Source: Craterostigma plantagineum (Eukaryota; Streptophyta; Magnoliopsida; Lamiales; Linderniaceae). From it: a stretch of 64,000 nt of DNA. The notes under the pieces were generated by a model. The model made no database searches. It worked only from the letters and a program-made list of their open reading frames with translations, and was not told where the DNA came from. Where the stretch lies: assembly GCA_027422505.1 (NCBI GenBank), contig JAPQWV010000002.1, positions 22,080,001 through 22,144,000 on the forward strand, in the 5' to 3' direction. Positions 1 to 10,391 of this stretch are shown here, one piece after another (position 1 is the stretch's first letter; every line of letters starts with the position of its first letter). A program made the translations under genes and the position numbers.

Positions 1-559
1 CTCGTCAGGCTCAAACTCTCACACGAAACAGGGTTATGTGTACGGATCTCTCAAAACAGTGCTATATCTATTCAGGCCGATAAGATTCAATCAGTCATGC
101 ATGTCCTAATTGCTCACAGAATTTCATAGAATGCAGACCAACTCGAGATAAGAGCAGACAATCATGCCTGATTCAGTAATTCATGCTTTTCCAACGAACT
201 CAACGACTCACGGACACGTCATAAAAATTTAAAAATTTTCACGTAAGTTCTAAAACTAAATTCCCCTCCCCACACTTAAGTCAGACGTTGTCCTCAACGT
301 AAAAATGATAAAAGGAAAGGAAAAAGAGTTTAAAAGAACGGGACTCCCCTGACGTGGTCGTATAGTAGTTGTTTATTATGCGCGTGATGGTCGTGTTGTA
401 ATCCATTTGCATATCCTGACGCTAGCTAGAGAGCAATAGACACGAAAAGAGAGTAGTCCTAAGATTAACTAGAAACATAGTTATAAGCGCAATGTCATAA
501 ATGAAACACACGCGACTACGCAAGCAAACGCAATGTCATAAAGGAAAAAGAAGAAATCC
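1..559 (-). other. 3' untranslated part of the Athila element with polypurine tract
   Basis: No coding sequence is visible. On the minus strand, bases 275-261 read GTGTGGGGAGGGGAA, a polypurine tract of the type that follows the last ORF of Athila-like elements. No LTR start (TGATAAACG) follows it before the window edge, so either more untranslated sequence separates it from the LTR or it is not the true plus-strand primer. Confidence 0.55.
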
Positions 560-1906
560 CTAAGGTGGCGGCGGTGGCGGTGGTGATGGTGGCCTCGGGC
601 GCAGGAAAGCCATCGATTGCTGGGAATACTTGAGCGCCGTGTCCATGGCTTGAAGGGCCTGTTTATAACGCTCTAGCTCTGCGTCGTAACGGCGGTGGGC
701 TTCCTCGTTCTGGTGCTCGTACTCTTCCTGTTGGCGCCGAGTCTCTTCGTTGTATCGCCGGAGCTCGTCGTCCCTCTGTAGCGAGTCGGCGTTCATGCGC
801 ATCATGTCCTGGCGCAGTGCTTCAAGGTCCGCCGTTGAAGCGTACGGGGCGACGTCGGATGATTCGTCGTGGTGATAGCCGGATGAGTAGGAGGGCCCTG
901 CTGTCGTCGTGTCTGTCTCCACTGGGTGGGGGCCGTCGAGGTAGAGCTGGTCGTCGGGGACGGCTCCGTGGTCGGTCTGGCCGCGATACATCTCGTGCCA
1001 GATATATACCTTGTTGGCACGAGTCCAGGTGGGCGCCTTCACGAGCATCTTCATCTTCACCAGCATCTCCTCGTTCACTGGGTGACGCCCGCCTACTACC
1101 TCCATCTCGGGTGCATTCGCTGGCCAGTAGTGTAATCCCCGGACGACCTTGGTGATGAGTGCGCCTACGGCAATCTTTCCATTGCGTCTTGCTTCCGCCT
1201 GAGAGCTGAAGGCGTGGGCCACCGCCATCCCTAAGTGGACCTGTTCGCCTCGATGCAGCTTGGCCAGGTAAAATAGATCGCGGAGGGTGACTGCTCCGTG
1301 CGAGTCGCCCCTTGGTGTAAGCGAGGTCGTTAGGAGGGGTTGAATGTACCGCAGTCCTGGGCTCCTGAGCGCAGATGCCTTCGACGTCTTCGCGCTGTAA
1401 GCCGGCTCGCCGGGTCGAGCGATATCGGCCCAGCAACCCTGACGTCCGCCCGGTTGATCAAAGTACGTCGCGTAGGGCTGGTGTGGGTATGGCTGTGGTA
1501 CTCCAAGTGCATGGCACAGGTTGTCGGCCCTCACTATCTGCTCTTCATTGAATGTCCGGAATCTGATCTTGTTGTCGCCGTATTCGTCGTAGGAGAACGT
1601 GGCAAGGAACTCCAAAGTGAGTTCCTTGTATGCCGGTTCTTCGATGCCGAAGAACGTCCCCCAGCCGCTGAGTGATAGGTATTGGCCGACTTGCTGGTCG
1701 ATGCTGTACTTCGTCAGTGTGTCGTGATCGATCTGGTCCATGGAGATGAACTCCATGGCCTTCAGCTTGTTGTAGCGGGCCATCTGAGCTTCGTCCGTGA
1801 ACTGACCCATGGCTTCTAGCATTGTCGGTGGGGGCCCGCGTCGCCTTTGACGAACGGGCGAACACGAGGCGGGGTCATGTGAGGTTGAGGATCGACTTTT
1901 ACACAT
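560..1906 (-). CDS. Athila post-pol (envelope-position) protein, 448 aa
   Basis: This is the only long, undamaged ORF of the element. It sits downstream of integrase, where Athila elements keep an envelope-like or ORF-1-type gene. The N-terminal ~35 residues are basic and Pro-rich. Residues ~36-320 look like one globular domain (WGTFFGIEEPAYKELTLEF, then YLAKLHRGE), which I recognise loosely as the plant retrotransposon domain that follows pol. Residues ~360-430 are charged and rich in Glu, Arg and Tyr, probably a coiled coil. The protein ends in a run of prolines. I see no signal peptide or membrane segment, so there is no sequence support for envelope function. The first ATG lies just after an AG acceptor-like site; a second start (MGQFTDEAQ) is about 30 codons downstream. 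Function unknown. Confidence 0.75.
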   Translation of the reverse strand: MCKSRSSTSHDPASCSPVRQRRRGPPPTMLEAMGQFTDEAQMARYNKLKAMEFISMDQIDHDTLTKYSIDQQVGQYLSLSGWGTFFGIEEPAYKELTLEFLATFSYDEYGDNKIRFRTFNEEQIVRADNLCHALGVPQPYPHQPYATYFDQPGGRQGCWADIARPGEPAYSAKTSKASALRSPGLRYIQPLLTTSLTPRGDSHGAVTLRDLFYLAKLHRGEQVHLGMAVAHAFSSQAEARRNGKIAVGALITKVVRGLHYWPANAPEMEVVGGRHPVNEEMLVKMKMLVKAPTWTRANKVYIWHEMYRGQTDHGAVPDDQLYLDGPHPVETDTTTAGPSYSSGYHHDESSDVAPYASTADLEALRQDMMRMNADSLQRDDELRRYNEETRRQQEEYEHQNEEAHRRYDAELERYKQALQAMDTALKYSQQSMAFLRPRPPSPPPPPPP

Positions 1907-1921
1907 AGTACCTGTACGAAA
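1907..1921 (-). promoter_or_regulatory. possible 3' splice site before the post-pol ORF
   Basis: On the minus strand the bases before the ATG read TTCGTACAG|GTACTATG, with AG at 1913-1912 and the ATG at 1906. This resembles an intron acceptor placed 5 bases before the start. Spliced subgenomic messages are known for envelope-position ORFs of some plant gypsy elements; that this site is used is inference. The polypyrimidine stretch is weak. Confidence 0.3.
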
Positions 1922-2619
1922 ACATATGTGAGCTCAGGGAAATAGCAAATAAATGCAAGCAACTTAATTCGACCAAAATATTGACAGGAGACATGTAGTA
2001 ATCACGATCACATGCAAAAGTTCAAAGCAGCATTTTGTCGAACACGTCGCGGCCAAGTTGGGATAAGCATATCAAATCCAAGATTAAGGTTCCAAATCAA
2101 CAAATTACGCATACTCAACATGTCAATAGCATGTAATCATCATAAAATAGCATGAAGAACACGAAATTTGGCTTAATTTCGAAAAGCCCCAAAATCGAAA
2201 TTAGGGTTCTTCGTAAACATGTCGCAATTCAACACCAATTCACTTAATTAAGCATGATTGAATAGCTCCTAGCATGTATCTACCAATTGGTCCCAATTCA
2301 AAAAGCCCCAATTTCGAAAATTAGGGTTCGTCATCAAAATCCGAAAATTCGCAACTAATTTCAACGAATTAAGCATACCCAATAGTAAAGATATCATGTA
2401 ATGAACAATTAAGAACCGATTCATTTCCAAAAATTAACAATTTCGACGAGATTCTCCACAAGTTAGATCGAGATAGTGTAAAGAAGAAGAAAATTCATAC
2501 CTTCGAGTTTTTGATGATATAAAGAGACGAATTGTGATGTTTAGACTGTGGATTACCGGATTAGGGAGGGGTGCGGCGGCGTTAGGTTGTGGAAGGGTGA
2601 TTTTGGGGTGGTAGAAGGT

Positions 2620-2694
2620 GGGGGGGGGGGGGGGGGCGAGAGGGAGAGAAGAGAGAGGAGAGAGATGGAGAAGAGAGAAGAAAGAAAAAAAAAA
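2620..2694 (+). repeat. G17 homopolymer followed by a purine tract
   Basis: Seventeen consecutive G (2620-2636) are followed by an almost pure GA tract ending in ten A. On the element's sense strand this is C17 followed by a pyrimidine tract. Runs like this vary in length through slippage and sequencing error, so the exact count is uncertain. Confidence 0.8.
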
Positions 2695-2712
2695 CCTTTT
2701 TAACGTAAAATC

Positions 2713-2981
2713 GTCGAGATCACGGGCGTGACCTCTATAGGTCTTGGCCGTGACACTCGGCAGCGGCTTCTTCTGCCGCTAGTCACGACCGTGACGTCTA
2801 TGTCACGAGCCGTGACAGACTCGGGCGATTTTTTTTAACCCGTAAGCAGTTGGCCGTGACACGAGGCAGTGAGCGCCTCTGTGTGTGTCACGGCAGTGCA
2901 GTTGGCCGTGACATGAGGCAGTGAGTGCCTCTGGGGTTGTCACGGCCGTGACTGCTTAAGCAGTTGGCCGTGACAACCTTT
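2713..2981. repeat. palindromic (GTCACGGCCGTGAC)-type repeat block, internal
   Basis: The block holds many versions of the self-complementary word GTCACGGCCGTGAC, for example the exact word at 2939-2952 and the half-words 'ggccgtgac' at 2740, 2850, 2902 and 2963. A direct repeat starting 'gcagttggccgtgaca' occurs at about 2846 and 2898 (52-bp period), with a third partial copy at about 2959. The same palindrome recurs in the LTR at 9805-10047, so it is shared by two parts of the element. Confidence 0.75.
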
Positions 2982-3082
2982 TTTTTAACTAAAGCTATGC
3001 CTAAGACATAAATGAAAGTACCTGGGTTGCCTCCCAAGAAGTGCTTACTTTACCGTCTTTAGCCGGACGTCGTTTCGTTCGC

Positions 3083-4174
3083 TCAAGTCTGGAAGTCTAG
3101 GTATAGTACTTCCCTCTCGGTCGCGTCTACCTCGCCCGCGTGATAGTGCTTCAATCTATGGCCGTTCACCTTAAAAGTACCCTGCTCCATACCTGAAATC
3201 TCAACAGTACCATAAGGGAAAACACGGGTAATAGTGAACGGTCCTGACCAGCGTGATCTAAGCTTGCCAGGAAAAAGCCTAAGTCGAGAGTTAAAAAGAA
3301 GGACTTGGTCCCCTTCCTGAAACTCTCGCCTTTGCCTAATCTTTTTATCATGATAGGCTTTGGAGCGTTCCTTGTACATGCGGGCGTTATCGTAAGCCGA
3401 TAAGCGTCACTCGTCTAATTCGTTGATTTGGAGTTGCCGCTTTCCGCCGGCGTTCCCCAAATCAAGATCCAAGGACTTGATGGCCCAATATGCCTTATGC
3501 TCTATTTCTACGGGAAGATGGCATGCTTTTCCATAGACTAATCTATATGGTGTGGTGCCTATGGGAGTCTTATACGCAGTCCTATATGCCCAAAGTGCAT
3601 TATTCAACTTGTTCGCCCACTCCCTACGGTTCCCCTCTATAGTTTTCTCCAGAATGCGTTTCAACTCGCGATTTACTACTTCAACTTGACCACTAGCTTG
3701 GGGATGGTACGGGGTGGATAGGCTATGTCTAACACCGTAACGTTATAAAGTGCGTGCAAACTGGGTGTTACAAAAGTGAGTGCCTCTATCACTAATAATG
3801 CATATAGGTACCCCAAAGCGTGAAAATAACGCTCACAGAAATCTAACGACTACCCTAGCGTCGTTTGTGGGTAAGGCTTGCGCCTCGGCCCACTTAGACA
3901 CATAATCGACGGCAACTAGGATGTACTTATTATTGTATGAGCTAGGAAATGGACCCATAAAATCTATACCCCACACATCGAATATCTCACATACCAAAAT
4001 GAAATTCTGAGGCATTTCGTCGCGTTTGGAGAGATTACCTGCGCGCTGACACTGATCACAAGTGTCAACGTACCTTTGGGCGTCCTTGAAGATCGTGGGC
4101 CAGTAAAATTCACTCTCCAACACCTCCTGAGCGGTTCTGTTTGCTGCGTAGTGTCATCCGGTCGGTCCATTGTG
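3083..4174 (-). pseudogene. Athila integrase, broken
   Basis: The minus strand encodes, in pieces, the HHCC zinc-binding head ([13 protein letters not shown] near 4040), the catalytic core with first Asp in WGIDFMGPF (~3965), second Asp in SDRGTHF (~3790) and Glu in [10 protein letters not shown] (~3680), then [25 protein letters not shown] and the C-terminal part ending LYLDFQT. It would insert the DNA copy. It is interrupted by at least a stop after VVVRFL (3833) and breaks near 3740 and 3400, so no full-length integrase can be made. The D, D and E residues survive in the pieces. Confidence 0.85.
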
Positions 4175-4944
4175 ACAATGTCTAAGGATCTGCGTCGATT
4201 CTGGGGCCGCCACGCATCGCCGTATTACCTGATCTGCACATCGCCTGAAAAGATACGGGTCTTCCCAAAAGTAGTACCTCAACTCAGAAAAGAATTTCTT
4301 CTTTTGCTGACTGGTGTACTCCTTTGGTAGGACCCTCCCAACAAGATAGTTAGCATAATCTGCAAACCAAGGGGTGTCGTCACTTACCACATGTATCGCG
4401 TAGAGGTGCTCGTCTGGGAACCGATCGTGTATCGCCCTTTCATCCTTCTGGTATATCTCGGGCTCCTCTAGTCGAGAGAGGTGATCCGCCGCCAAGTTCT
4501 CTGCACCTTTCTTATCGCGGATCTCGATGTCGAACTCTTGCAGTAGCAGGATCCACCTAATTAGCCGTGGCTTGGCATCGGGCTTTGCTAACAAATACTT
4601 AAGGGCAGAGTGGTCAGTAAAAACAATAACTTTAGATAGGATTAGATATGACCTGAACTTGTCGAAAACGAAAACGACGGCCAACAGCTCCTTCTCGGTG
4701 GTCGTGTAATTGGCCTGGGCTGCGTCTAACTCTTACTCGCGTAGTAGATTGGTCTGAAATGGTTGTCCTTACGCTGCCCTAGCACGGCCCCAACTGCATA
4801 GTCACTAGCATCGCACATTAGTTCAAAGGGCAGCCCCCAATCAGGGTCTACCATAATAGGTGCTGTGACTAATCGCTCCTTAAGCAACTTAAAAGCATGC
4901 AGACACTCGTCATTAAAATCGAGCGGGGCATCTTTTTCTAGCAA
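4154..4944 (-). pseudogene. Athila RNase H region, broken
   Basis: Two adjoining minus-strand ORFs carry the region after RT: MCDASDYAVGAVLGQRKD (near 4800) and [23 protein letters not shown], followed by [18 protein letters not shown] (near 4480). These are the usual Ty3/gypsy RNase H landmarks. A break at about 4690-4725 separates the two pieces. The downstream part continues toward the integrase zinc domain. Confidence 0.85.
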
Positions 4945-5839
4945 CCCTAGACATGGGTCTTGCGATCTTAGAGAAATCCTTAGTAATCGACTTCACGTTC
5001 GAGGGAACGGGCAATTTCTCTATAGTTTCTAACTTGGCCCGGTCAACTTCGATTCCTTTAGAGGAGATCTTGCGAACGAGGACTATACCCTCTCGAACCA
5101 TGAAGTGGCACTTTTCCCAATTAAGTGCTAAGTTCGTTTCCTCGCACCGTGCGAGTACGAGCTTTAGATTTGACAAACATGCATCAAACGACGACCTGAA
5201 AACAGAAAAATCGTCCATAAATACCTCCATTACCTCACCTACCAATTCGTCGAATGTGGCCATCATGCATCGCTGGAAGGTGGCTGGGGCATTGCATAGG
5301 CCAAATGGCATCCTTCGGTACGCGAACGTTCCGAATGGGCAAGTGAACATCGTCTTTTCTTGGTCCTCGGGTGCTATGGGAATCTGTAAATAACCTGACA
5401 AGCCATCAAGGAAACAGTAAAATGAGTGACCCGCTAACTTTTCTAGCATTTGATCAATAAATGGTAAAGGGAAATGATCCTTTCGCGTGGCATCGTTCAA
5501 CTTCCTGTAGTCGATGCAGACGCGCCATCCGGTCACGGTCCTCATCGGGATCAGTTCGTTCTTGTCGTTGGTGACGACCGTCATGCCTCCTTTCTTTGGA
5601 ACTACTTGGACAGGGCTGACCCATGCGCTGTCTGAAATGGGATAGATCATCCCCGCGTCTAGCAATTTGATCACCTCCTTCTTTACCACGTCCTTCATGT
5701 TGGGGTTGAGCCGCCTTTGGCGTTGAGCGACCGGCTTGAAATCGTCCTCCATGAGGATCTTGTGCGTGCAATAGCTCGGGTTGATACCCCTTATGTCGGA
5801 TATCTTCCACGCCAACGCCTTCTTGTGTGCCTTCAACAC
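4913..5839 (-). pseudogene. Athila reverse transcriptase, 308-codon open stretch
   Basis: The fingers and palm are present in order: LLDAGMIYPISDSAWVSPVQ, VPKKGG, WRVCIDYRKLNDATRKDHFPL, FIDQMLEKLAGHSFYCFLDG, the PFGTFAYRRMPFGLCNAPATF box, and the catalytic VFMDDFSVF. RT copies the element RNA into DNA. The stretch is open but is cut from protease upstream (break near 5840-6010) and from RNase H downstream (frame change near 4920-4950), so it is part of a dead gag-pol reading frame. All three catalytic Asp positions (FLDG and MDD) look intact. Confidence 0.9.
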
Positions 5840-6013
5840 GTCTAAGAGCTGGCCCTTCTATCCGTCGTCGAGGTTCGACGAGATGATGCCGGCAGCCCTC
5901 CGTTGTTGCTCAGAAATGCGTACTCGAGGTGGTCGGGCAGCGGCTTCAATTCTAGGACTGGTGGCTCCTCGACGAGCTCTTTTCCTTGTCCTCTTCGCTG
6001 CTCTCGTCGATAG

Positions 6014-6606
6014 CTATGATAGGCTCGTCGACCTCCTCCCCACACTCATCGACCGCCATAAGTGTATGCATGTCGTGATCCTCGACCTGTGACAGACCTT
6101 GCACGGAGAAGAGAAAATCGTGGTCAAATACGTCCAAAAAGTAACATTTATCATCTTGCTCGCCGCTCTTTTCATCGATTCGGCCATATTAAAAGTAACT
6201 TTCTCGCCGTCTACTGTCAGGGTCAAAGTCCCATTCCTAACGTCTATCATGGTCTCCCCCGTCGCTAGGAACGGTCTACCTAAAATCAGGGGAACATTCT
6301 CGTCTTCCTCCATATCTAAAATAATGAAATCTGCGGGAATCACAAACTTATCAACTTTAACTAAGACATCCTCGATAACACAGGGTATTTCAACGACCTA
6401 TCAGCTAGTTGGAGACTCATCCTAGTGGGTCGTGGCTCACCTAGGCCTAAACGCTTAAAAATAGAATACGGCATAAGAGTAATGCTAGCGCCTAGGTCTG
6501 CTAATGCACGCTCAATTACTAAATCTCCTATAAGACATGGAATAGTAAAACTCCCTGGATCCTTGAGCTTCTTAGGGATTTTGCTTTGGAGAATTGCCGA
6601 GCACTC
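6014..6606 (-). pseudogene. Athila aspartic protease, broken
   Basis: The active-site motif ALADLGASI is encoded around 6490-6515 on the minus strand, followed by LMPYSIFKRLGLGEPRPT. After a break at about 6360-6420 the second half follows: MIPADFIILDMEEDENVPLILGRPFLATG and VDGEKVTFNM. The arrangement is typical of Ty3/gypsy protease, which cleaves the Gag-Pol polyprotein. The catalytic Asp is kept but the two halves are in different frames. Confidence 0.8.
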
Positions 6607-7932
6607 TCATCGTAGGCAGACGGTAGAGACGTGTTCGAGCTTCCTTCTGTTTGTCAGCAGGTCCTTCAAGAACTTGGCGAAGCTGGGCATCTGCGTAATA
6701 GCTTCAACGAAAGGTAAGTTAATATGCAACTCTTTACACATACCCATAAATTTACCAAACTGCGCCTCGTTCTTGTCCTTCTTCAGTCGAGCCGGGTATG
6801 GGATCTTCGGCTGGTATGGCTTCACTGGTGGCCGCTGGATCTCCGTCACCTTTTCCTTCTCGGGCTCGACCTTCTCCTTCTCAGTGTCGGCCTTCTCGAC
6901 ATCGTCGCCCCTGATCTCCTCAACTTCGGGCTCGTCGTGGCTCTCAAAGTTGGCATTCTCCTTGGCCTTCTTTTTGGCCGGCACTTCTTGCAATTCTCGC
7001 CCATTCCTCAGCGTCACCGCCTTGCAGTACTCCTTAGGATTCGGCTCGGTGTAGCTTGGGAGCGATCCCTGAGTACGCCCCGCCAACTGCTTCGCCATCT
7101 GGCCCATCTGCTGCTCCAGCTTTTTGAGCGAGGCGTCTGTGTTCTGAGCACGCAAGTCATTCGCCTCCATGTACTCCTCCATCATCGTCATACGGCTCTC
7201 GTGGGCTGCGGTGGTGCTACTGAAATTCGTGAGGAGTGTCTTCATCATGTCCTTCATCTCCCTCATGTCGTCAGATCCTCCCGCGGGCGCGTTCTGGTAC
7301 TGTCGTGGTGGCCCGTTTTGGAATCCGGAAGGTCTGGGCTGAAATCCTGGTGGTCCTTGGCTCTGATGGTTCTGATTCCCGTACGCCAGGTTTGGATGTA
7401 CCCGAGGCTGGAAACTTCGCTGGCCACCTTGGTAATTTCCCATATAATCTACGTGTTCCAGCGGCTGCCCAAGTTGGCAATCTGAGGTCTCGTGGGCTGC
7501 GGCGCAAATCCCGCATAATGGCACGTAAGGCGTGTGCTGTGTCGGTGTGGTGGTGGCCACGGCGTTCACGGGCTGAGTCTGCCCGGACTTGGGAAGAAAT
7601 GCACCAATCACCGTCTGCAACTGAGAGTTCGTCGAGGCGATTTGTTGCTGGAGCGCCTCGATCTTAGCGTTAGTGGTCGTCTCCTCGCTCACTCCAAATA
7701 CGCCTGTCGTCTTCATCCTGGTATTGCCCCTCATGAAACTGTTCCTCGAGTAGTCCTCAATGAGGTTCCAAGCGTCGGTCGCGTTGAGCTTCACGAGTCC
7801 TCCTCCGGCGGTTCCGTCTAGCATATGGACGGTCTGGTCGTTGAGCCCCTCGTGGAACCTGTTGATCTGGGCTGCCTTCGATATCCCGTGCTGTGGGCAT
7901 CTCTTCAATAACGCCTTGTAACGCTCCCACAC
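6607..7932 (-). pseudogene. Athila gag, C-terminal two thirds (441 codons)
   Basis: The piece starts in the capsid (WERYKALLKRCPQHGI), continues with LIEDYSRNSFMRGN, and has a nucleocapsid zinc knuckle of the shorter Athila form, CGICAAAHETSDC (~7480). A Gln/Pro/Gly-rich linker follows, then the conserved NPKEYCKAVTLRNGREL, a Lys/Glu-rich charged stretch, and the end region RPPVKPYQPKIPYPARLKK and MPSFAKFLKDLLTNRRKLE. Gag builds the virus-like particle. It is joined to the upstream piece only through a frame change and stop near 7910-7950. Confidence 0.85.
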
Positions 7933-8609
7933 CTTGTAAAGATTTTAGACTCCTTCTGGTGGAATAAAGATATTTTTGTCTTCAATCGTAGCACCTTCGC
8001 CAGTGGGAAGTAATGGCCGATAAACGCGGCTCGCAGCTCCTCCCATGTAGTGATTGAGCGAGGTGGTAACATCTCAAGCCAATCCTTGGCTCTGAACTTC
8101 AAAGAGAACGGGAATAACATGAGCTTAATCGTGTCGCCCGGAACACCATTGATTTTGATGGTGTCGGTCACCGTCAGAAACGCCTTCAGATGGGAGTAAG
8201 GATCGTCATCGGGGTTGCCCTCAAACTGGGCCGTCTGAAAAATCATCTGAAGCCAAGAATGCTTCAGTTCAAAATTGTTGTTCTCGATCGGCGGGATGAC
8301 AATCGCCGATTCCGTACCGCCTAGCGCGGCATTCTTGAGGAGGTCCTGAAGCGATGGTTCCTCCTCTGGAATGTTGTGGACGGGCACTCGGTGATCCGCC
8401 ATGTCTACTTCTGTATTGGGACTATCTACGGCTGTCTCTACACGTGAGTTTTCGATGGATTCCTGCGAACTATCCTCTGAATAACAAACTAACGGATCCT
8501 GAGAGCTGGTGGATGCTCCTTCGGTATCGTACTTAAGTTTCCTTCGTAACTTTCGCTCGAAATCCGGGTCTGCGTCAACGATGGGACCCGATGGATGGCT
8601 TCGGGTCAT
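7905..8609 (-). pseudogene. Athila gag, N-terminal part
   Basis: It encodes an acidic Ser-rich N-terminus and then the retrotransposon gag domain: FELKHSWLQMIFQTAQFEG, DPYSHLKAFLTVTDTIKING, KLMLFPFSLKFRAKDWLEML and TWEELRAAFIGHYFP. The start ATG at 8609 is about 200 bases inside the primer site, as expected for the first gene. The frame runs out at SVTRRY, where it should continue into WERYKALL, so a small indel plus a stop separate the two gag pieces. Confidence 0.85.
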
Positions 8610-8813
8610 TCACCGCTGAATGGTACCTTCAATGAGTGAGAAAATAAAAATTAGCGAAAAGGTAAACAAATACGCCGAATAAGAATACGAAATCAATAAC
8701 GACGCAGGAAAACAACTAATGCAAATAGCACAAATAACGTAAACAGTAAAAACAAAGAAAATGTCAAAATCACAGTGGCTAAAGTACCGAACTACAGTGT
8801 TATATCAATTTAC

Positions 8814-8831
8814 TCCCCGGCAACGGCGCCA
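8814..8831 (-). promoter_or_regulatory. primer binding site, tRNA-Asp type
   Basis: On the minus strand the bases read TGGCGCCGTTGCCGGGGA, complementary to the 3' end of plant tRNA-Asp. This is the usual Athila minus-strand primer site. It lies 6 bases inside the 5' LTR end at 8838. Confidence 0.9.
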
Positions 8832-8837
8832 AAAACT

Positions 8838-10233
8838 TGATCGACACGTGGTGTGTGAATGAAAAGTGCGACAAGTAATAATTAAAACGAATACTAAATT
8901 GCTGTCACCGACGTGCGGTAGGCAGTGGACCTATCGTTTGTAGTGTAGTAAAGTGAGTAAACGAGTATCGAACACGAGGAATAAATCAAGTACTAGTAAT
9001 GACCTATCGACTCGATATTTAACCTAAATAAAATATGCAAATTGTTTGACGACTTAACCTAACAGATCGCTCCTAAATCAACTAGAAATTCAAAGAACAC
9101 GCTTAGAACTGATATGAAGTTTCAGATGATAAAGATGTGCTCGGGGTTCGAATCCCGCTAGGTGTGATCGCCTAAGACAATGAAATATCGTGCCTACGTG
9201 ATTCTTGACTAAGTCGCAGTAATTTTTCTACCCACTCGCGAATTTGCTGTCGCCCTAAACGCTCGTGGGGATCTAAAATTCAGTAATTACTAATAGCGAG
9301 GATCGAGTATTTGTTTCGCCCTATACTCGAATCCTATCTTCTACAAACGGCCTAATCGTTGTTTAGCTGTCGCCCTAAACGATTTTCCATACATCCACTT
9401 TAACACATAGACATATTAAAGCGAAGAAGCAATTTCATAGAACAATAAATAGTCAGAATACGCCAATCACGATAAACATGTCTTAAGTACGACTAATCCT
9501 ATTGTTCATCTAATCCCAAACACAAAAGGGATTTAGCTACGCATGATAGACGAGAAAACAACGAAAGAAATAAAGGATAAAGGCGAAGAATTCATGTTCT
9601 TGATATACGGATGATCTGCGACGGGAGCGTTGAAGATTCTTCGTTCTTCGTCAAATTGGGTGTGATCTCGTCGATGATCCGTCTCTTGCGCTCCGGGATG
9701 CGATTCTGCGTTCTTTTGTGCTAATTTTCGTCTCTAGAGTGATCAGGGTTAATCTCTGGTAAGTTGTGGGTCGAATTTGGGCTTCTTATACTGATTCCCG
9801 TGTCGGTCACGGCCTGGGACATGGGCCGTCACGGCCGTGACCAACACCGCTCGCGTCTCGTCAATTTCTGTCATAGGTCACGGCCAAGTGCATTGCACGT
9901 CACGGCCGTGACCATCATCAGCGCCAGTCTCTGCCTTGCATCACGGTTTGGAGCATCACCCGTCACGGCCGTGACCAATGGCCTTACGGCACCTCCGTTC
10001 TCTGTCCCTCGTCATGAACAGACGCATTATGCGTCACGGCCGTGACCAATGGCAGTGTTGCCATTTTCGCGCTGTTTTGCTTCGTTTTCGCTCCTTTTCG
10101 CACGAAACTCGTCCTAAGCTCCTTCAACATAAGAATAAGTGTAAATATGCCGAATAAATGCATAAATTCATTGCTAAAGTTCTATTATACCCCAAATAAA
10201 TACTATGATAAACGCATTAAAATACGTTTATCA
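8838..10233 (-). repeat. 5' LTR of the Athila element, 1396 bp
   Basis: On the minus strand it begins TGATAAACGTATTTTAATGC and ends next to the primer site with ATCA (plus strand TGAT at 8838). Promoter and polyadenylation signals should be inside, but I could not fix a TATA box with confidence. The U3 side (9805-10047) has a palindromic array. A word 'gtcgccctaaacg' recurs at about 9250 and 9368. The LTR interrupts a copia protease at 10233/10234. Confidence 0.85.
9805..10047. repeat. four-copy palindromic array in the Athila LTR
   Basis: The 16-mer CGTCACGGCCGTGACC starts at 9827, 9898, 9961 and 10032 (steps 71, 63, 71). Each is preceded, about 20 bases earlier, by a related half-word such as GGTCACGGCC (9805, 9876). 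The core GTCACGGCCGTGAC is a perfect palindrome, so each copy can form a short hairpin or bind a dimeric factor. The sequence between copies is not conserved. Confidence 0.85.
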
Positions 10234-10391
10234 ATAACCTAGAGTCAAAAGAAGGTAATATTTCCACGATTCTTTTATCATTCGAAAACACTTTTGTCAT
10301 GTGCAAATATTCGACGTCTCCCTTTTCCGCCGTCTCAACATGATATCCATTATTTCGAATAGCTTTAAAGCTTAGTAAATTTATTTGAGAC

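Larger units (their letters stand above)
1922..3082 (-). other. non-coding spacer between integrase and the post-pol ORF
   Basis: I see no supported coding region. From about 1922 to 2500 it is AT-rich, with repeats such as 'attagggttc' at 2200 and 2325. It then passes through a G17 and purine-rich tract (2620-2694) and a block of palindromic CGTGAC repeats (2713-2981). Such long spacers are usual in Athila elements. Confidence 0.6.
1..10233 (-). mobile_element. Athila-clade Ty3/gypsy LTR retrotransposon, 3' end outside window
   Basis: On the minus strand the order is 5' LTR (8838-10233), tRNA-Asp-type primer site, gag, protease, RT, RNase H, integrase, a non-coding spacer and a separate post-pol ORF (560-1906). 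That order, the primer site and the LTR start TGATAAACG fit the Athila clade. The 3' LTR would lie left of base 1, so it cannot be compared with the 5' LTR. Gag and pol carry stops and frameshifts while the post-pol ORF is open for 448 codons. The element interrupts an older copia element whose protease resumes just beyond base 10233. The expected 5-bp target duplication would be ATAAC (10234-10238), but its partner is outside the window. Confidence 0.9.

Noticed and set aside
9137..9165. tRNA-like T-loop word GGTTCGAATCC in the Athila LTR
   Set aside because: Only a B-box-like word with a four-pair stem is present. There is no A box, acceptor stem or anticodon arm upstream, so it is not a tRNA gene.
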